Shown piece by piece: positions 1-6,676 of a stretch of 18,577 nt of DNA (positions are counted from its first letter, which is position 1; each line of letters opens with the position of its first letter). Made by a program: the position numbers and the translations under genes. Source of the DNA: Promethearchaeota archaeon. GTDB lineage: Archaea; Asgardarchaeota; Lokiarchaeia; Sigynarchaeales; SOKP01. Below the pieces are notes generated by a model that saw nothing but the letters and a program-made list of their open reading frames with translations, did not search any database and was not told the origin of the DNA. The stretch is taken from assembly GCA_016839425.1 (NCBI GenBank), contig JAEOUI010000124.1, forward strand, positions 1 through 18,577, in the 5' to 3' direction.

Positions 1-574
1 CGGAAAAATCGCTTGTAACACGGGAAAATTAGGAGACGCAACAGCTTTTGAGTGGAAAAATATTACTGAACTTCAAGAACAATTAGTAGAAGCAGGTTTT
101 GAGTTTAACGGTAGAGAAGTAATGTATAATGGTATCACGGGTGAAAAATACGATGCGGGAATTTATTGCACGCCAATTTATTACCAAAAATTATACCATC
201 TAGTTGCAGACAAACTTCACGCTCGAGCTCGAGGTCCAGTCCAGATTTTAACTCGACAGCCAACGGAAGGTAGGGCTCGAGAAGGAGGGCTTAGATTTGG
301 AGAGATGGAGAGAGATTGCTTGGTCGGACATGGTTCTGCGTTATTACTAAAAGAGAGGTTATTAGATGAGTCCGATCGAACCGTCATACTCATTTGCGAA
401 AAGTGTGGCTTGCTAGCAGTTTACGATCGAAATCGCGACAAGCGATACTGTCCCGTTTGCGGGGAAGGTACAAACATTTCAAAAGTAGTCTGCTCTTACG
501 CTTTCAAGTTGCTTTTACAAGAAATGATGTCTCTTGGACTTGCTCCCAGATTAAAACTCAAAGAAAAGATTTAA
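1..574 (+). CDS. rpoB: DNA-directed RNA polymerase subunit B (Rpb2-like), C-terminal part; 5' end outside the window
   Basis: The reading frame is open from base 2, so the gene starts before the window; 190 residues are visible. RpoB forms the catalytic core of archaeal RNA polymerase together with RpoA. The visible part matches the end of domain 6 and the C-terminal domain 7: GKIACNTGKLGDAT, then YNGITGEKYDAGIYCTP, KLHARARGPVQILTRQP and GGLRFGEMERDCL, all hallmark Rpb2 C-terminal motifs. A CxxC...CxxC zinc site follows (ICEKCG ... YCPVCG). The end LGLAPRLKL is the usual family terminus, so the 3' end is intact. An ATG at base 122 lies inside the domain and is not the start. The gene is followed by convergent membrane-protein genes, not by rpoA1 as is usual in archaea. 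Whether B is one polypeptide or split into B' and B'' cannot be seen. Confidence 0.96.
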   Translation, partial: GKIACNTGKLGDATAFEWKNITELQEQLVEAGFEFNGREVMYNGITGEKYDAGIYCTPIYYQKLYHLVADKLHARARGPVQILTRQPTEGRAREGGLRFGEMERDCLVGHGSALLLKERLLDESDRTVILICEKCGLLAVYDRNRDKRYCPVCGEGTNISKVVCSYAFKLLLQEMMSLGLAPRLKLKEKI

Positions 575-593
575 CTTCTTATAGTCTATTTCA

Positions 594-601
594 TTTTTTT
601 T
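594..601 (+). terminator. T-rich terminator after rpoB
   Basis: Eight T residues lie 20 bases after the rpoB stop codon. Archaeal RNA polymerase commonly terminates at T tracts. A perfect 15-base palindrome (TTCTATAATATAGAA, about 629-643) and an A run at about 647-657 follow. The A run reads as a T tract on the minus strand, so this gap can hold terminators in both directions between convergent genes. This is inference from base composition. Confidence 0.45.
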
Positions 602-669
602 AAAAATAAAAAAAATTATTTTAGATTCTTCTATAATATAGAAAGAAAAAAAAAAATAGAAAAATATTC

Positions 670-1122
670 TTATCCTCCAATCGGATTTGCAACGAAAAAA
701 TCAGATAATTCGTGCACTACACAGAACATTATATACAATACAAATAATAGCAATAAAGAAATCCAAGTTGCGGTATCCCATTCGATATCAAGTAAATATT
801 TATTGATCACGAGCAAGATAAGAAAACCAATAACAGGAACTAAATAGACTAAGTAGTTTCGACCTTCTCCTGGATCGAACGCGTTTCTTATAGCCGCAAA
901 TAAATCACCGATTGCACCTAAAGCCATACCAATTGCGTTCATAATGATCGGTAAGAGAAATACAGCGATGAATGCTATAAGAACTATGAAAAATATCTTG
1001 TCTTTGGCCTTTGTTTTGGATTCCAAGAGCATTACTATTATGAAGAGTACTAATGTTACTATGATTGTTCCAATTATTATACCTAATATTAAATAGATAG
1101 CTCCCCAATCTTGTAATAACAT
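670..1122 (-). CDS. Hypothetical four-helix membrane protein
   Basis: A 150-residue protein that I do not recognise. It has four hydrophobic stretches, at about residues 9-33, 43-66, 90-108 and 117-136. They are separated by a basic loop (ESKTKAKDK) and a polar loop with a short acidic/glycine patch (FDPGEGRN), which fits an integral membrane protein. The start ATG at 1122 has a Shine-Dalgarno-like GGAG eight bases upstream. There are no catalytic motifs. The gene is convergent with rpoB, and a second small membrane-protein gene (1247-1465) lies 124 bases upstream on the same strand. The two share a helix, charged loop, helix layout and could be distant relatives or partners, but that is speculation. 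Confidence 0.75.
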   Translation of the reverse strand: MLLQDWGAIYLILGIIIGTIIVTLVLFIIVMLLESKTKAKDKIFFIVLIAFIAVFLLPIIMNAIGMALGAIGDLFAAIRNAFDPGEGRNYLVYLVPVIGFLILLVINKYLLDIEWDTATWISLLLLFVLYIMFCVVHELSDFFVANPIGG

Positions 1123-1246
1123 GTTAGAATCTCCATTTATTTAACAAAGAATTATTTGTAAGGATTTTACAAATATATTCTATTTTATTTAAACCTAAAT
1201 AGAATATAAATTATTTGCTATTGGATATAAAATCTCAACAAAGAAA

Positions 1247-1465
1247 TTATAATCCTAAATTTAACAATAGAAAATGGAATCCAAATCCTAAGAAAAACGA
1301 CGCAATAACAATTGTTATAAATGAGAGCTTGATAGAACTTTCTCTTCCATATTTAGTATATAAAACCAAAATCAGCAAAGATAATATTCCAATAACTAGA
1401 AATATCCAAGCAAAAACCCATAATGGTATTGATGTAGGTGTAAATTGGGATGTGAATTGAATCAT
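1247..1465 (-). CDS. Small two-helix membrane protein, hypothetical
   Basis: A 72-residue ORF with two strong hydrophobic segments (about residues 15-37 and 48-70) separated by a short loop YTKYGRESSIK that is rich in basic residues, as expected for a helical hairpin. The start is the ATG at 1465. AT-rich TATA-like sequence (a 14-base palindrome AAATAATATTATTT, about 1480-1493) lies 15-28 bases upstream, compatible with a nearly leaderless transcript. An overlapping plus-strand ORF is polar, low in complexity and lacks a promoter, so the minus-strand reading is preferred. No family is recognised; a protein this short could still be spurious. Confidence 0.55.
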   Translation of the reverse strand: MIQFTSQFTPTSIPLWVFAWIFLVIGILSLLILVLYTKYGRESSIKLSFITIVIASFFLGFGFHFLLLNLGL

Positions 1466-1561
1466 GTTATTATCGAAAATAATATTATTTAGGAAAAAAA
1501 TAATTTATCCGTTTTTAAGTTTGTTATACATAAAATTTAAAGGGTGTATCATTTAGATAAG

Positions 1562-1570
1562 TATATAAAA
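1562..1570 (+). promoter_or_regulatory. TATA box of the 1593 gene
   Basis: TATATAAAA is centred about 27 bases before the ATG at 1593. That is the normal TATA-to-start distance in archaea, so transcription should begin at or within a few bases of the ATG. This favours ATG 1593 over the TTG at 1587 and implies a leaderless mRNA. Confidence 0.6.
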
Positions 1571-1592
1571 AATACATCAAAAACGATTGATT

Positions 1593-2369
1593 ATGCATTT
1601 TCTAAGTAAAATAATTGAGACACCAGAATTAAAGGATGTTGCAAAGGAACATTTCTATATTCATAGGCATTTTTATAGGTATTCTAAAGGTGAATTCATA
1701 GGTCCTGCAGTATTGATTACAAAAACAAGCACAAAAATAACAATAAAAGGAACTCATGAGTACGAAGATTTAATCCAAGAAATAGGATGTAAAGTGTCTA
1801 CTACTGATCAAGTTACCATATCTGGAGTGTTAGAGACGGGTAAAGATATAAGCGAAGACCTTAAGAAAATAGGACTTGATTGGAAGTTGAAAAAATCTAC
1901 TGGAGATAAAAAAATTTATAAGGGAACTATTGAGGATACAGTAGATATAAAAACTCTTCAAAATGCAATTGAATTACTACGTGCAACCAGCTATTTGCTA
2001 ATTTCCTTCAATTCCGGAACATCGGTTAAAGTCACTACAAAAAAAAGAATTCCACAACCCTCAAAAAAAAAAGTTGAAGAAGATGATCTAAGCAAGCGTA
2101 TTTCTTTTTCTACAGCAACAATCAGTAATACAGAAAAGAATAATCTATTAATAGAAGATACGATATTTCACGACTTCAAGACAGAATTACCAGAATCTTG
2201 GAAAAAAGCAACCCTTACCAATAATTACAAAATAAATGAAATTGAAATTCCTAAAGATGTTCAGAGTTCTATGATGAAAAGAATTCTGGCGATAAGGAAG
2301 GGAAAAATGATCCGCACGCTTGATGTAGATGGTGAAGTTATCGAAAAGCAATATAATATTATCGTGTAA
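1593..2369 (+). CDS. Conserved-looking hypothetical protein upstream of TFE
   Basis: A 258-residue soluble protein that I do not recognise. The N-terminal half carries a distinctive HRHFYRYSKGEFIGPA motif (about residues 24-40), then alternating beta strands (VLITKTSTKITIKGT). The middle is helical (residues about 120-140, LQNAIELLRATSYLL). A lysine/serine linker at about 155-180 precedes a C-terminal part ending in a short strand-rich segment (KMIRTLDVDGEVIEKQYNIIV). No membrane segment, signal peptide or zinc motif is visible. ATG 1593 is chosen because a TATA box sits 27 bases upstream; the alternative is TTG at 1587. It precedes the TFE gene on the same strand, but TFE has its own TATA-like element, so co-transcription is uncertain. 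A nucleic-acid or transcription role can only be guessed from the neighbour. Confidence 0.7.
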   Translation: MHFLSKIIETPELKDVAKEHFYIHRHFYRYSKGEFIGPAVLITKTSTKITIKGTHEYEDLIQEIGCKVSTTDQVTISGVLETGKDISEDLKKIGLDWKLKKSTGDKKIYKGTIEDTVDIKTLQNAIELLRATSYLLISFNSGTSVKVTTKKRIPQPSKKKVEEDDLSKRISFSTATISNTEKNNLLIEDTIFHDFKTELPESWKKATLTNNYKINEIEIPKDVQSSMMKRILAIRKGKMIRTLDVDGEVIEKQYNIIV

Positions 2370-2420
2370 TATAATATAGATATGAAAATTCCATAAATTT
2401 TAATTTTTATTAATTCTTAT

Positions 2421-2430
2421 AATTATAAAA
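2421..2430 (+). promoter_or_regulatory. TATA box and Shine-Dalgarno site upstream of TFE
   Basis: AATTATAAAA is a TATA-like element; initiation about 25-27 bases downstream would fall near 2450. A GAGGG (2449-2453) lies 9 bases before the in-frame ATT at 2463 but 27 bases before the TTG at 2481. This bears on the start choice of the TFE gene. Confidence 0.4.
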
Positions 2431-2480
2431 CTGAGTCAAATCAAAAGCGAGGGAAAACTTACATTAATGAATTAACTCCA

Positions 2481-3047
2481 TTGTTACGTTCCTTTTTGTA
2501 TATAATAGGAGGAAATGTAGCTATAGAAGTGGGAAACGAGCTCTTGAATTCAGAAGGAGAGGATATAACGGACGAAGATATCACCGAAAATATAAAGGAT
2601 AGACTCGAAGAAGAAGATAAAGATTTCGAACCAAACGATCCAGAATCATTAAAATTAAACACGGTCAGAAAAACACTATACAAGCTTTATTCCGCAAAAT
2701 TAGCGCAATTTCGTAGAATACGCGATAAGAGCACGGGTTGGTTTATTTATTATTGGTGGCACGAATTTGACTTGATTGAAGAGATTTTAATTGAAAAACA
2801 AAAAATACTCCAAAAAAAATTACGGCAGAGACTTCAATTCGAAGAAAATAATTATTTTTTTCTCTGTACAACCTGCGTTAAATCGAAATATAAGTATGAT
2901 TTTGATGAAGCTTTTGAATTAAATTTCAGATGTCCAGAGTGCAACGGTCCACTAGAAGCACAAGACAATAAAGAGATAATACATTTCATTAAAGAGCAAA
3001 TTGCAAGAAATCAAAAAACAAAAATTTTGAAAAAAGAAAAGAATTAG
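2481..3047 (+). CDS. tfe: Transcription initiation factor E, alpha subunit (TFE)
   Basis: TFE helps the archaeal RNA polymerase open the promoter and stabilises the open complex; it is the homologue of TFIIE-alpha. The protein has a winged-helix domain (residues about 1-92), with the signature LKLNTVRKTLYKLYSAKLAQ followed by FRRIRDKSTGWFIYYW. A helical linker (about 94-122) and a C-terminal zinc ribbon follow (C129, C132, C151, C154: FLCTTCVK and FRCPECNG). An acidic stretch at residues about 24-57 sits where most archaeal TFEs have a shorter turn. The start is uncertain: TTG at 2481 truncates the first helix compared with the family, and the frame stays open upstream through NELTPL to an ATT at 2463, well placed after GAGGG. 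An out-of-frame ATG AAT TAA lies at 2467. Function is confident, start is not. Confidence 0.93.
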   Translation: MLRSFLYIIGGNVAIEVGNELLNSEGEDITDEDITENIKDRLEEEDKDFEPNDPESLKLNTVRKTLYKLYSAKLAQFRRIRDKSTGWFIYYWWHEFDLIEEILIEKQKILQKKLRQRLQFEENNYFFLCTTCVKSKYKYDFDEAFELNFRCPECNGPLEAQDNKEIIHFIKEQIARNQKTKILKKEKN

Positions 3048-3051
3048 GAAC

Positions 3052-3061
3052 TTTTTTCTTT
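3052..3061 (+). terminator. T-rich terminator after TFE
   Basis: T6-C-T3 begins 5 bases after the TFE stop codon, a typical archaeal T-tract terminator. The A-rich bases 3062-3075 provide the matching T-rich tract for the convergent MBF1 gene on the minus strand. Confidence 0.45.
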
Positions 3062-3075
3062 AAAAATAAATAAAA

Positions 3076-3603
3076 TTATTCAGTTTTTTTTTTTTTAATG
3101 AAAGCAATATCCCCTAAGGACGAACCTGAGTTTTTTTTCATATATTGGGATGTATTAACCTCAAATTCATCAGAGTCTTTTAATAATTTTATGTTTAAAA
3201 TTTTTTCTAATTTTTGAGCAAGTTTTGTAGTAGGTTTGGCTTTACCTGCCTCTATCCGTTTCATTAGAGAGGGTTTCTCGTTAATCCTTTGAGCAAACTG
3301 TTCCTGAGTTAGATTCATATGTGTTCTTGCATTTCTGATTTTTCTATCAAAGTCTTCAACTATTTCTTTTTCTATTAAATAATCTTTCTTTATTTTATTT
3401 CTTGAGGTGGGGCGGTTTGATTGAGGTTTCCTTTGATTGGAAGCATATGAAGGCTTATTATGTATTTTCTGGCCGTGTTTAGCGCAGATAGGGCAAACAG
3501 TTATATTTGCGCCCTCTAATAGGACTTTTTCACCCTTTCCCCAAATAATAGAGCCACATATTGGACATTCTTTTTCAAACTTATCAAAATTTTTTTTCGA
3601 CAA
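3076..3603 (-). CDS. Multiprotein bridging factor 1 (MBF1) family, zinc ribbon plus HTH
   Basis: Archaeal MBF1 is a ribosome- and transcription-associated protein homologous to eukaryotic MBF1/EDF1. The 175-residue protein has an N-terminal zinc ribbon (C13, C16, C37, C40: CPICGS and CPICAK), a basic linker (about 45-75) and a Cro/C1-type helix-turn-helix at about 86-140 (IRNARTHMNLTQEQFAQRI ... MKRIEAGKAKPTTKLAQKLEKIL). This order is diagnostic of archaeal MBF1. The start is TTG at 3603, because an in-frame stop (TGA, forming ATG TGA) lies just one codon upstream. The tail encodes KKKK from a run of 13 A residues (plus-strand T run, 3084-3096), a place where slippage or sequencing error could change the last residues. 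It is convergent with TFE and divergent from PAN. Confidence 0.9.
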   Translation of the reverse strand: MSKKNFDKFEKECPICGSIIWGKGEKVLLEGANITVCPICAKHGQKIHNKPSYASNQRKPQSNRPTSRNKIKKDYLIEKEIVEDFDRKIRNARTHMNLTQEQFAQRINEKPSLMKRIEAGKAKPTTKLAQKLEKILNIKLLKDSDEFEVNTSQYMKKNSGSSLGDIAFIKKKKTE

Positions 3604-3825
3604 GGTTCACATACACTTGGAAGAAGATTTTATTAGAGACTATAAAATAATAATGTTAGATTGTTTTTAAATTCCCTTTACTAAAAATAATGATGATAAA
3701 AAGGAAAAATATGAGTTTATATTTAATTTTAAAAATCCTGTAATAATTTTTTAATTAAATAATAATGGTTAACTTTTTCTTATCTCTGAAATTTCTTTAA
3801 TTATAGCCTTATATCCTAGTCAAAC

Positions 3826-3843
3826 CACTTTTTTTAAAAAGTG
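3826..3843 (+). promoter_or_regulatory. Perfect 18-bp palindrome next to the PAN TATA box, candidate operator
   Basis: CACTTTTTTTAAAAAGTG reads CACTTTTT-TT-AAAAAGTG, eight complementary bases on each side of a two-base centre. It ends three bases before the TATA-like AGTATAAATA. A dimeric regulator bound here would overlap the BRE/TATA region and could control the proteasome ATPase. The role is inference from position and symmetry. Confidence 0.4.
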
Positions 3844-3846
3844 TAA

Positions 3847-3855
3847 GTATAAATA
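3847..3855 (+). promoter_or_regulatory. TATA box of the PAN gene
   Basis: GTATAAATA is a good archaeal TATA match. Initiation about 27 bases downstream would give a 5' leader of roughly 45 bases carrying the short upstream ORF. A weaker TATA-like element at about 3871-3878 would put initiation near the upstream ATG at 3907, so which promoter is used is open. Confidence 0.45.
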
Positions 3856-3906
3856 AGTAAAGAGCTATAATTTTTATAGAGAACTATCGATTAAAATCTG
3901 TAAGAT

Positions 3907-3927
3907 ATGAAGGGGTATTCTTATTGA
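3907..3927 (+). CDS. Six-codon upstream ORF overlapping the PAN start
   Basis: ATG followed by five codons and TGA (peptide MKGYSY). The TGA shares three bases with the PAN start, in the four-base overlap TTGA, the same geometry as ATGA overlaps in translationally coupled genes. The AAGGGG (3910-3915) that serves as Shine-Dalgarno site for PAN lies inside this ORF. It could be a coupling leader or chance in AT-rich DNA; only ribosome profiling would tell. Confidence 0.25.
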   Translation: MKGYSY

Positions 3928-5132
3928 CCACAACAAAAGAAAGAAAAAAAAAAGAAGAAACTAAAGATGGAGAATATTTAATTACTTATACTAGGCACCT
4001 TGAAAAAAGGCTCCGTAACCTAGAAACAGAGAAACAACTATTAGACGCAGAGAGATTACGATTAGAGCAAGAATTACATAGTCTTAGAAACGAAATTGAT
4101 AGATTAAGAGAACCACCTTTAGTTTCTGCCACAGTAATTGATATATTAGATGAAAAAGGAAGAGCTATAGTAAAAAGTTCTACTGGCCCTAGTTTTGTTG
4201 TGAATGCAAGTAGGAAGGTTAAAAACGAGAAATTGGTATCAGGAATGCGGGTAGCACTCAATCAAAGAACCTTTGCTATAATGGAAATCTTACCAACGAA
4301 ATTAGATCCATTTGTAAAAGGCATGGAAGTCATCGACAACATTCCAGATGTTTCATACACTGATGTGGGTGGATTAGAAGAACAACTGCAAGAAGCAAGA
4401 GAAACAGTCGAATTACCTTTAAAAAAACCAGATTTATTTAAAACCATAGGAATTGACCCCCCTAAAGGAATTTTATTATATGGACCGCCAGGTACAGGAA
4501 AAACCTTACTTGCAAAAGCAGTGGCTCATGAAACCGAAGCGACATTTATTAGAATAATAGGTTCAGAACTTGTGCAAAAATTTATTGGTGAAGGTGCCAG
4601 ATTAGTACGCGAGATCTTTAACTTGGCAAAGCAAAAAGCCCCAACCATACTTTTCATTGACGAGCTTGATGCTATTGGATCTCAAAGACTTAAAATAGCA
4701 ACTTCAGGAGATCGAGAAGTACAAAGAACATTAATGCAATTACTTAGTGAACTAGATGGTTTTGAACTCAGAGGAGATGTAAAAATCATTGGAGCAACAA
4801 ATAGAGTTGATATTCTTGATCCTGCTCTTTTACGTCCAGGTCGGTTTGATAGAATGATTGAATTTCCAGTTCCAAATGAGGAAGCAAGAGAGTCAATATT
4901 TAAAATACATATAAGAAAATTAAATGTCGAAAAAGACATCAAGATTAATCGCTTAGTGCAAATGTCAGAAGGAGCTACAGGAGCAGATATAAAAGCGATA
5001 TGTACGGAAGCTGGAATGTTTGCAATTCGAAAGGATTCTGATTTAATTTCAGAACAAGATTTCTTGGATGCAACTAACAAAGTTCTTAATAAAATAAAAG
5101 ATAATTTACAATCTTCTGGATTATACGCATAA
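3924..5132 (+). CDS. pan: Proteasome-activating nucleotidase (PAN), AAA+ ATPase
   Basis: PAN is the hexameric ATPase that unfolds substrates and feeds them to the archaeal 20S proteasome, homologous to the Rpt1-6 ring of the 26S proteasome. The 402-residue protein has the full architecture: N-terminal coiled coil (about 20-70), OB domain (about 75-130), then the AAA+ domain with Walker A GPPGTGKT (187-194), Walker [11 protein letters not shown] (about 243-252), sensor ATNR and arginine fingers in LRPGRFDR. It ends in LYA, a hydrophobic-Tyr-X (HbYX) motif that docks into the 20S alpha ring. The start is TTG at 3924 with AAGGGG eight bases upstream; there is no in-frame ATG before the OB domain. 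The PUA and NAC genes follow on the same strand. The 20S subunits are not in the window. Confidence 0.97.
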   Translation: MTTTKERKKKEETKDGEYLITYTRHLEKRLRNLETEKQLLDAERLRLEQELHSLRNEIDRLREPPLVSATVIDILDEKGRAIVKSSTGPSFVVNASRKVKNEKLVSGMRVALNQRTFAIMEILPTKLDPFVKGMEVIDNIPDVSYTDVGGLEEQLQEARETVELPLKKPDLFKTIGIDPPKGILLYGPPGTGKTLLAKAVAHETEATFIRIIGSELVQKFIGEGARLVREIFNLAKQKAPTILFIDELDAIGSQRLKIATSGDREVQRTLMQLLSELDGFELRGDVKIIGATNRVDILDPALLRPGRFDRMIEFPVPNEEARESIFKIHIRKLNVEKDIKINRLVQMSEGATGADIKAICTEAGMFAIRKDSDLISEQDFLDATNKVLNKIKDNLQSSGLYA

Positions 5133-5171
5133 TTATTATTTCTTTTCTATTTCTTTCCTTAGTGTTGAATT

Positions 5172-5178
5172 TTATATA
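5172..5178 (+). promoter_or_regulatory. TATA box of the PUA-domain gene
   Basis: TTATATA is centred 29 bases before the ATG at 5204, predicting a leaderless or nearly leaderless transcript separate from PAN. The T-rich bases 5133-5160 just before it can act as the PAN terminator. Confidence 0.5.
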
Positions 5179-5203
5179 TTTTTAATCATTATTATAATAA
5201 TAA

Positions 5204-5683
5204 ATGTATTCTAATCAAAACCTAGCTATTAGAAAAATCAAGGCAATTTGCGATTATCAATTTGGACCAGAAATTACAGACATTCTTTTTGAAAAAGATA
5301 TAAATATAAAAGTTGAATATTCGAAAAATACAGGAAGAATCAGGCATATCTTTGCTAACGATAGATTATATCTTAGTTTGAAACCTACGAATGGATTTTT
5401 TACTTTAAGTCTTAATTCTGCCAAAAAGATCCTTGAAAACACTTCACCACCAAAATTAAGAACAATAGTCCTAACAGATATTTCGGATTTTATTAAAATG
5501 GGGCGCAATGTTTTTTGTAAACATGTAATTGATATAGACGAAACATTAAGACCATTAGATGAAGTAATTGTTGTAAATCAAGAAGATGAATTATTGGCAA
5601 TTGGGAGGCTAAAAATTCCGATTGATTATGTGAGAGCTTTTAAAAATGGCATCGCAATAAATGTGAGAAAGGGATTAAATTAA
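5204..5683 (+). CDS. PUA-domain RNA-binding protein
   Basis: A 159-residue protein. The C-terminal part, about residues 83-157, has the PUA fold pattern: VLTDISDFIKMGRNVFCKHV, then a DEVIVVNQEDELLAIGRLKI stretch and a hydrophobic end strand. PUA domains bind structured RNA in tRNA- and rRNA-modifying enzymes. The N-terminal 80 residues form an alpha/beta module (YQFGPEITDILFEKDINIKV) without catalytic motifs. Stand-alone archaeal PUA proteins of this size are known next to NAC genes, and NAC follows here by 74 bases, so a role in ribosome- or tRNA-linked RNA binding is likely but not shown. The substrate is unknown. Confidence 0.8.
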   Translation: MYSNQNLAIRKIKAICDYQFGPEITDILFEKDINIKVEYSKNTGRIRHIFANDRLYLSLKPTNGFFTLSLNSAKKILENTSPPKLRTIVLTDISDFIKMGRNVFCKHVIDIDETLRPLDEVIVVNQEDELLAIGRLKIPIDYVRAFKNGIAINVRKGLN

Positions 5684-5702
5684 TTGGTTTGGAAAATTAC
5701 TA

Positions 5703-5712
5703 CATTATAAAT
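5703..5712 (+). promoter_or_regulatory. TATA box of the NAC gene
   Basis: CATTATAAAT sits about 50 bases before the NAC ATG; predicted initiation near 5735 leaves a leader of about 23 bases. That leader contains AGAAGGTT (5737-5744) and a four-codon upstream ORF. Confidence 0.4.
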
Positions 5713-5746
5713 AATTTGTCGTATTATTAAGTAATAAGAAGGTTAA

Positions 5747-5761
5747 ATGATGATTCTATGA
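5747..5761 (+). CDS. Four-codon upstream ORF overlapping the NAC start (ATGA)
   Basis: ATG ATG ATT CTA TGA, with the TGA overlapping the NAC ATG as ATGA. The AAGG of a Shine-Dalgarno-like AGAAGGTT ends 4 bases before its ATG but 15 bases before the NAC ATG, so ribosomes might load at the short ORF first. It parallels the short ORF at the PAN start. Chance remains a real alternative. Confidence 0.25.
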   Translation: MMIL

Positions 5762-6237
5762 AATTGCCTAAAGAAATACAAAAAAAAGATAGTGAAAAGC
5801 CCAAACGTCCTCAGGCAGTCAGAAAAAGGGAAGGACAACAATCTTTTGGTTCGAGACAAATGCGTAGAAAAATGCAAAATCAAGGCATTGATATGGAACC
5901 AATTGAAGCACAAAGAGTCATAATTGAAAGCTTGGATAAGACATTAGTTATAGACCAGCCTGAAGTTATTCTAATGAAACAAGCAGGACAAGAAATATAC
6001 CAAATAATAGGGACTGCTGATGAATATGCCCCTGATGAATTTTCAACAAGCGAAGTAGGATTGATGGGAGATTCTGAAGAAATTAGCGAAGAAGAGACAA
6101 AACCAACTATTACTGAAAACGATGTTATGCTTGTTGCGGCTCAAGCTAATGTATCCCCTGAAGTAGCAAAAGCAGTACTTATTGATTGCAATGGAGATAT
6201 TGCCAAGGCAATCATATTCCTAAAAAATAGAGGTTAA
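5758..6237 (+). CDS. nac: Nascent polypeptide-associated complex protein (archaeal NAC)
   Basis: NAC binds the ribosome near the peptide exit and shields nascent chains; the archaeal form is a homodimer related to eukaryotic alpha-NAC. The 159-residue protein has a basic N-terminal region (about 12-40, including GSRQMRRKMQNQGIDM) expected to touch rRNA, the NAC domain (about 45-100, RVIIESLDKTLVIDQPEV then QEIYQIIGTADE) and a C-terminal UBA domain (about 119-158, ENDVMLVAAQANVSPEVAKA then GDIAKAIIFLK). An acidic linker joins the two domains. It is longer than many archaeal NACs (about 110-130 residues) because of the N-terminal extension and linker. Start ATG at 5758. It follows the PUA gene and lies in the same cluster as PAN. 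Confidence 0.95.
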   Translation: MKLPKEIQKKDSEKPKRPQAVRKREGQQSFGSRQMRRKMQNQGIDMEPIEAQRVIIESLDKTLVIDQPEVILMKQAGQEIYQIIGTADEYAPDEFSTSEVGLMGDSEEISEEETKPTITENDVMLVAAQANVSPEVAKAVLIDCNGDIAKAIIFLKNRG

Positions 6238-6322
6238 CATTTTAAAGTCAAGAAAAAGATAAAAATTTAAAATTATAAATAATTCAATCTTTTATCAAGA
6301 AAAAACTGCTAATTAGATTTAC

Positions 6323-6676
6323 ATGTCAAAAATAAGAAAAACAGAGACTGGACAACAAACGCAAATTTCTGAAGTTGATGTAAAACTTCAAAAAATTCTA
6401 AATATTTCAGGAATATTGTTCTTAATTGCTTCAGTTGGATTATTATTATTAATAGTTGGTCTCGATTTACTAAATATTCTTGAAACCCAAAAAACATTAA
6501 ACAAAATTACTTTTGTACTCATTGTATTTACGGGAATAAGTTCTGCATTTACTCTTGTCGTATCAATAAAAATCAAAAAATCAGAAAATAAAAGAACAAT
6601 ATTTTTTGATTGGATATTTGCACAATTTTTAGTATGCCTTATTTCGATATTCTCTCTTTCAGTATATCAATGGTAA
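6323..6676 (+). CDS. Small three-helix membrane protein, hypothetical
   Basis: A 117-residue protein with a polar N-terminal region (about 1-27) and three hydrophobic segments (about 28-52, 62-83 and 93-113), separated by short charged loops (ETQKTLNK; KIKKSENKR). The basic loop after the second helix suggests that side faces the cytoplasm. The ATG at 6323 has a TATA-like ATTATAAAT at 6272-6280. No family is recognised. It follows NAC but has its own promoter signal. It resembles the two minus-strand membrane proteins near the start of the window only in general layout. Confidence 0.7.
   Translation: MSKIRKTETGQQTQISEVDVKLQKILNISGILFLIASVGLLLLIVGLDLLNILETQKTLNKITFVLIVFTGISSAFTLVVSIKIKKSENKRTIFFDWIFAQFLVCLISIFSLSVYQW

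Larger units (their letters stand above)
3604..3923. other. Divergent intergenic region between MBF1 and PAN
   Basis: 320 AT-rich bases without a credible gene. The PAN-proximal half holds an 18-base perfect palindrome (3826-3843), a TATA box (3847-3855), a second small palindrome (CTATAATTTTTATAG, about 3864-3878) and a six-codon upstream ORF (3907-3927). The MBF1-proximal part has several TATA-like stretches, but none can be singled out as the MBF1 promoter. ATGATGA near 3690 resembles a C box, but no D box is suitably placed, so no small RNA is called. Confidence 0.6.

Noticed and set aside
122..574. A separate 150-residue gene starting at ATG 122
   Set aside because: The frame is open to the window start and the upstream residues match RpoB, so this is an internal methionine of the polymerase subunit.
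1215..1460. Plus-strand ORF of 81 codons opposite the small two-helix membrane protein
   Set aside because: It encodes a polar, Asn/Lys-rich sequence with no start context or promoter; the minus-strand reading gives a well-formed helical hairpin.
3685..3790. Possible C/D-box small RNA (ATGATGA near 3690, CTGA near 3785)
   Set aside because: The boxes are about 95 bases apart, too far for an archaeal C/D RNA, with no internal C'/D' boxes or closing stem.
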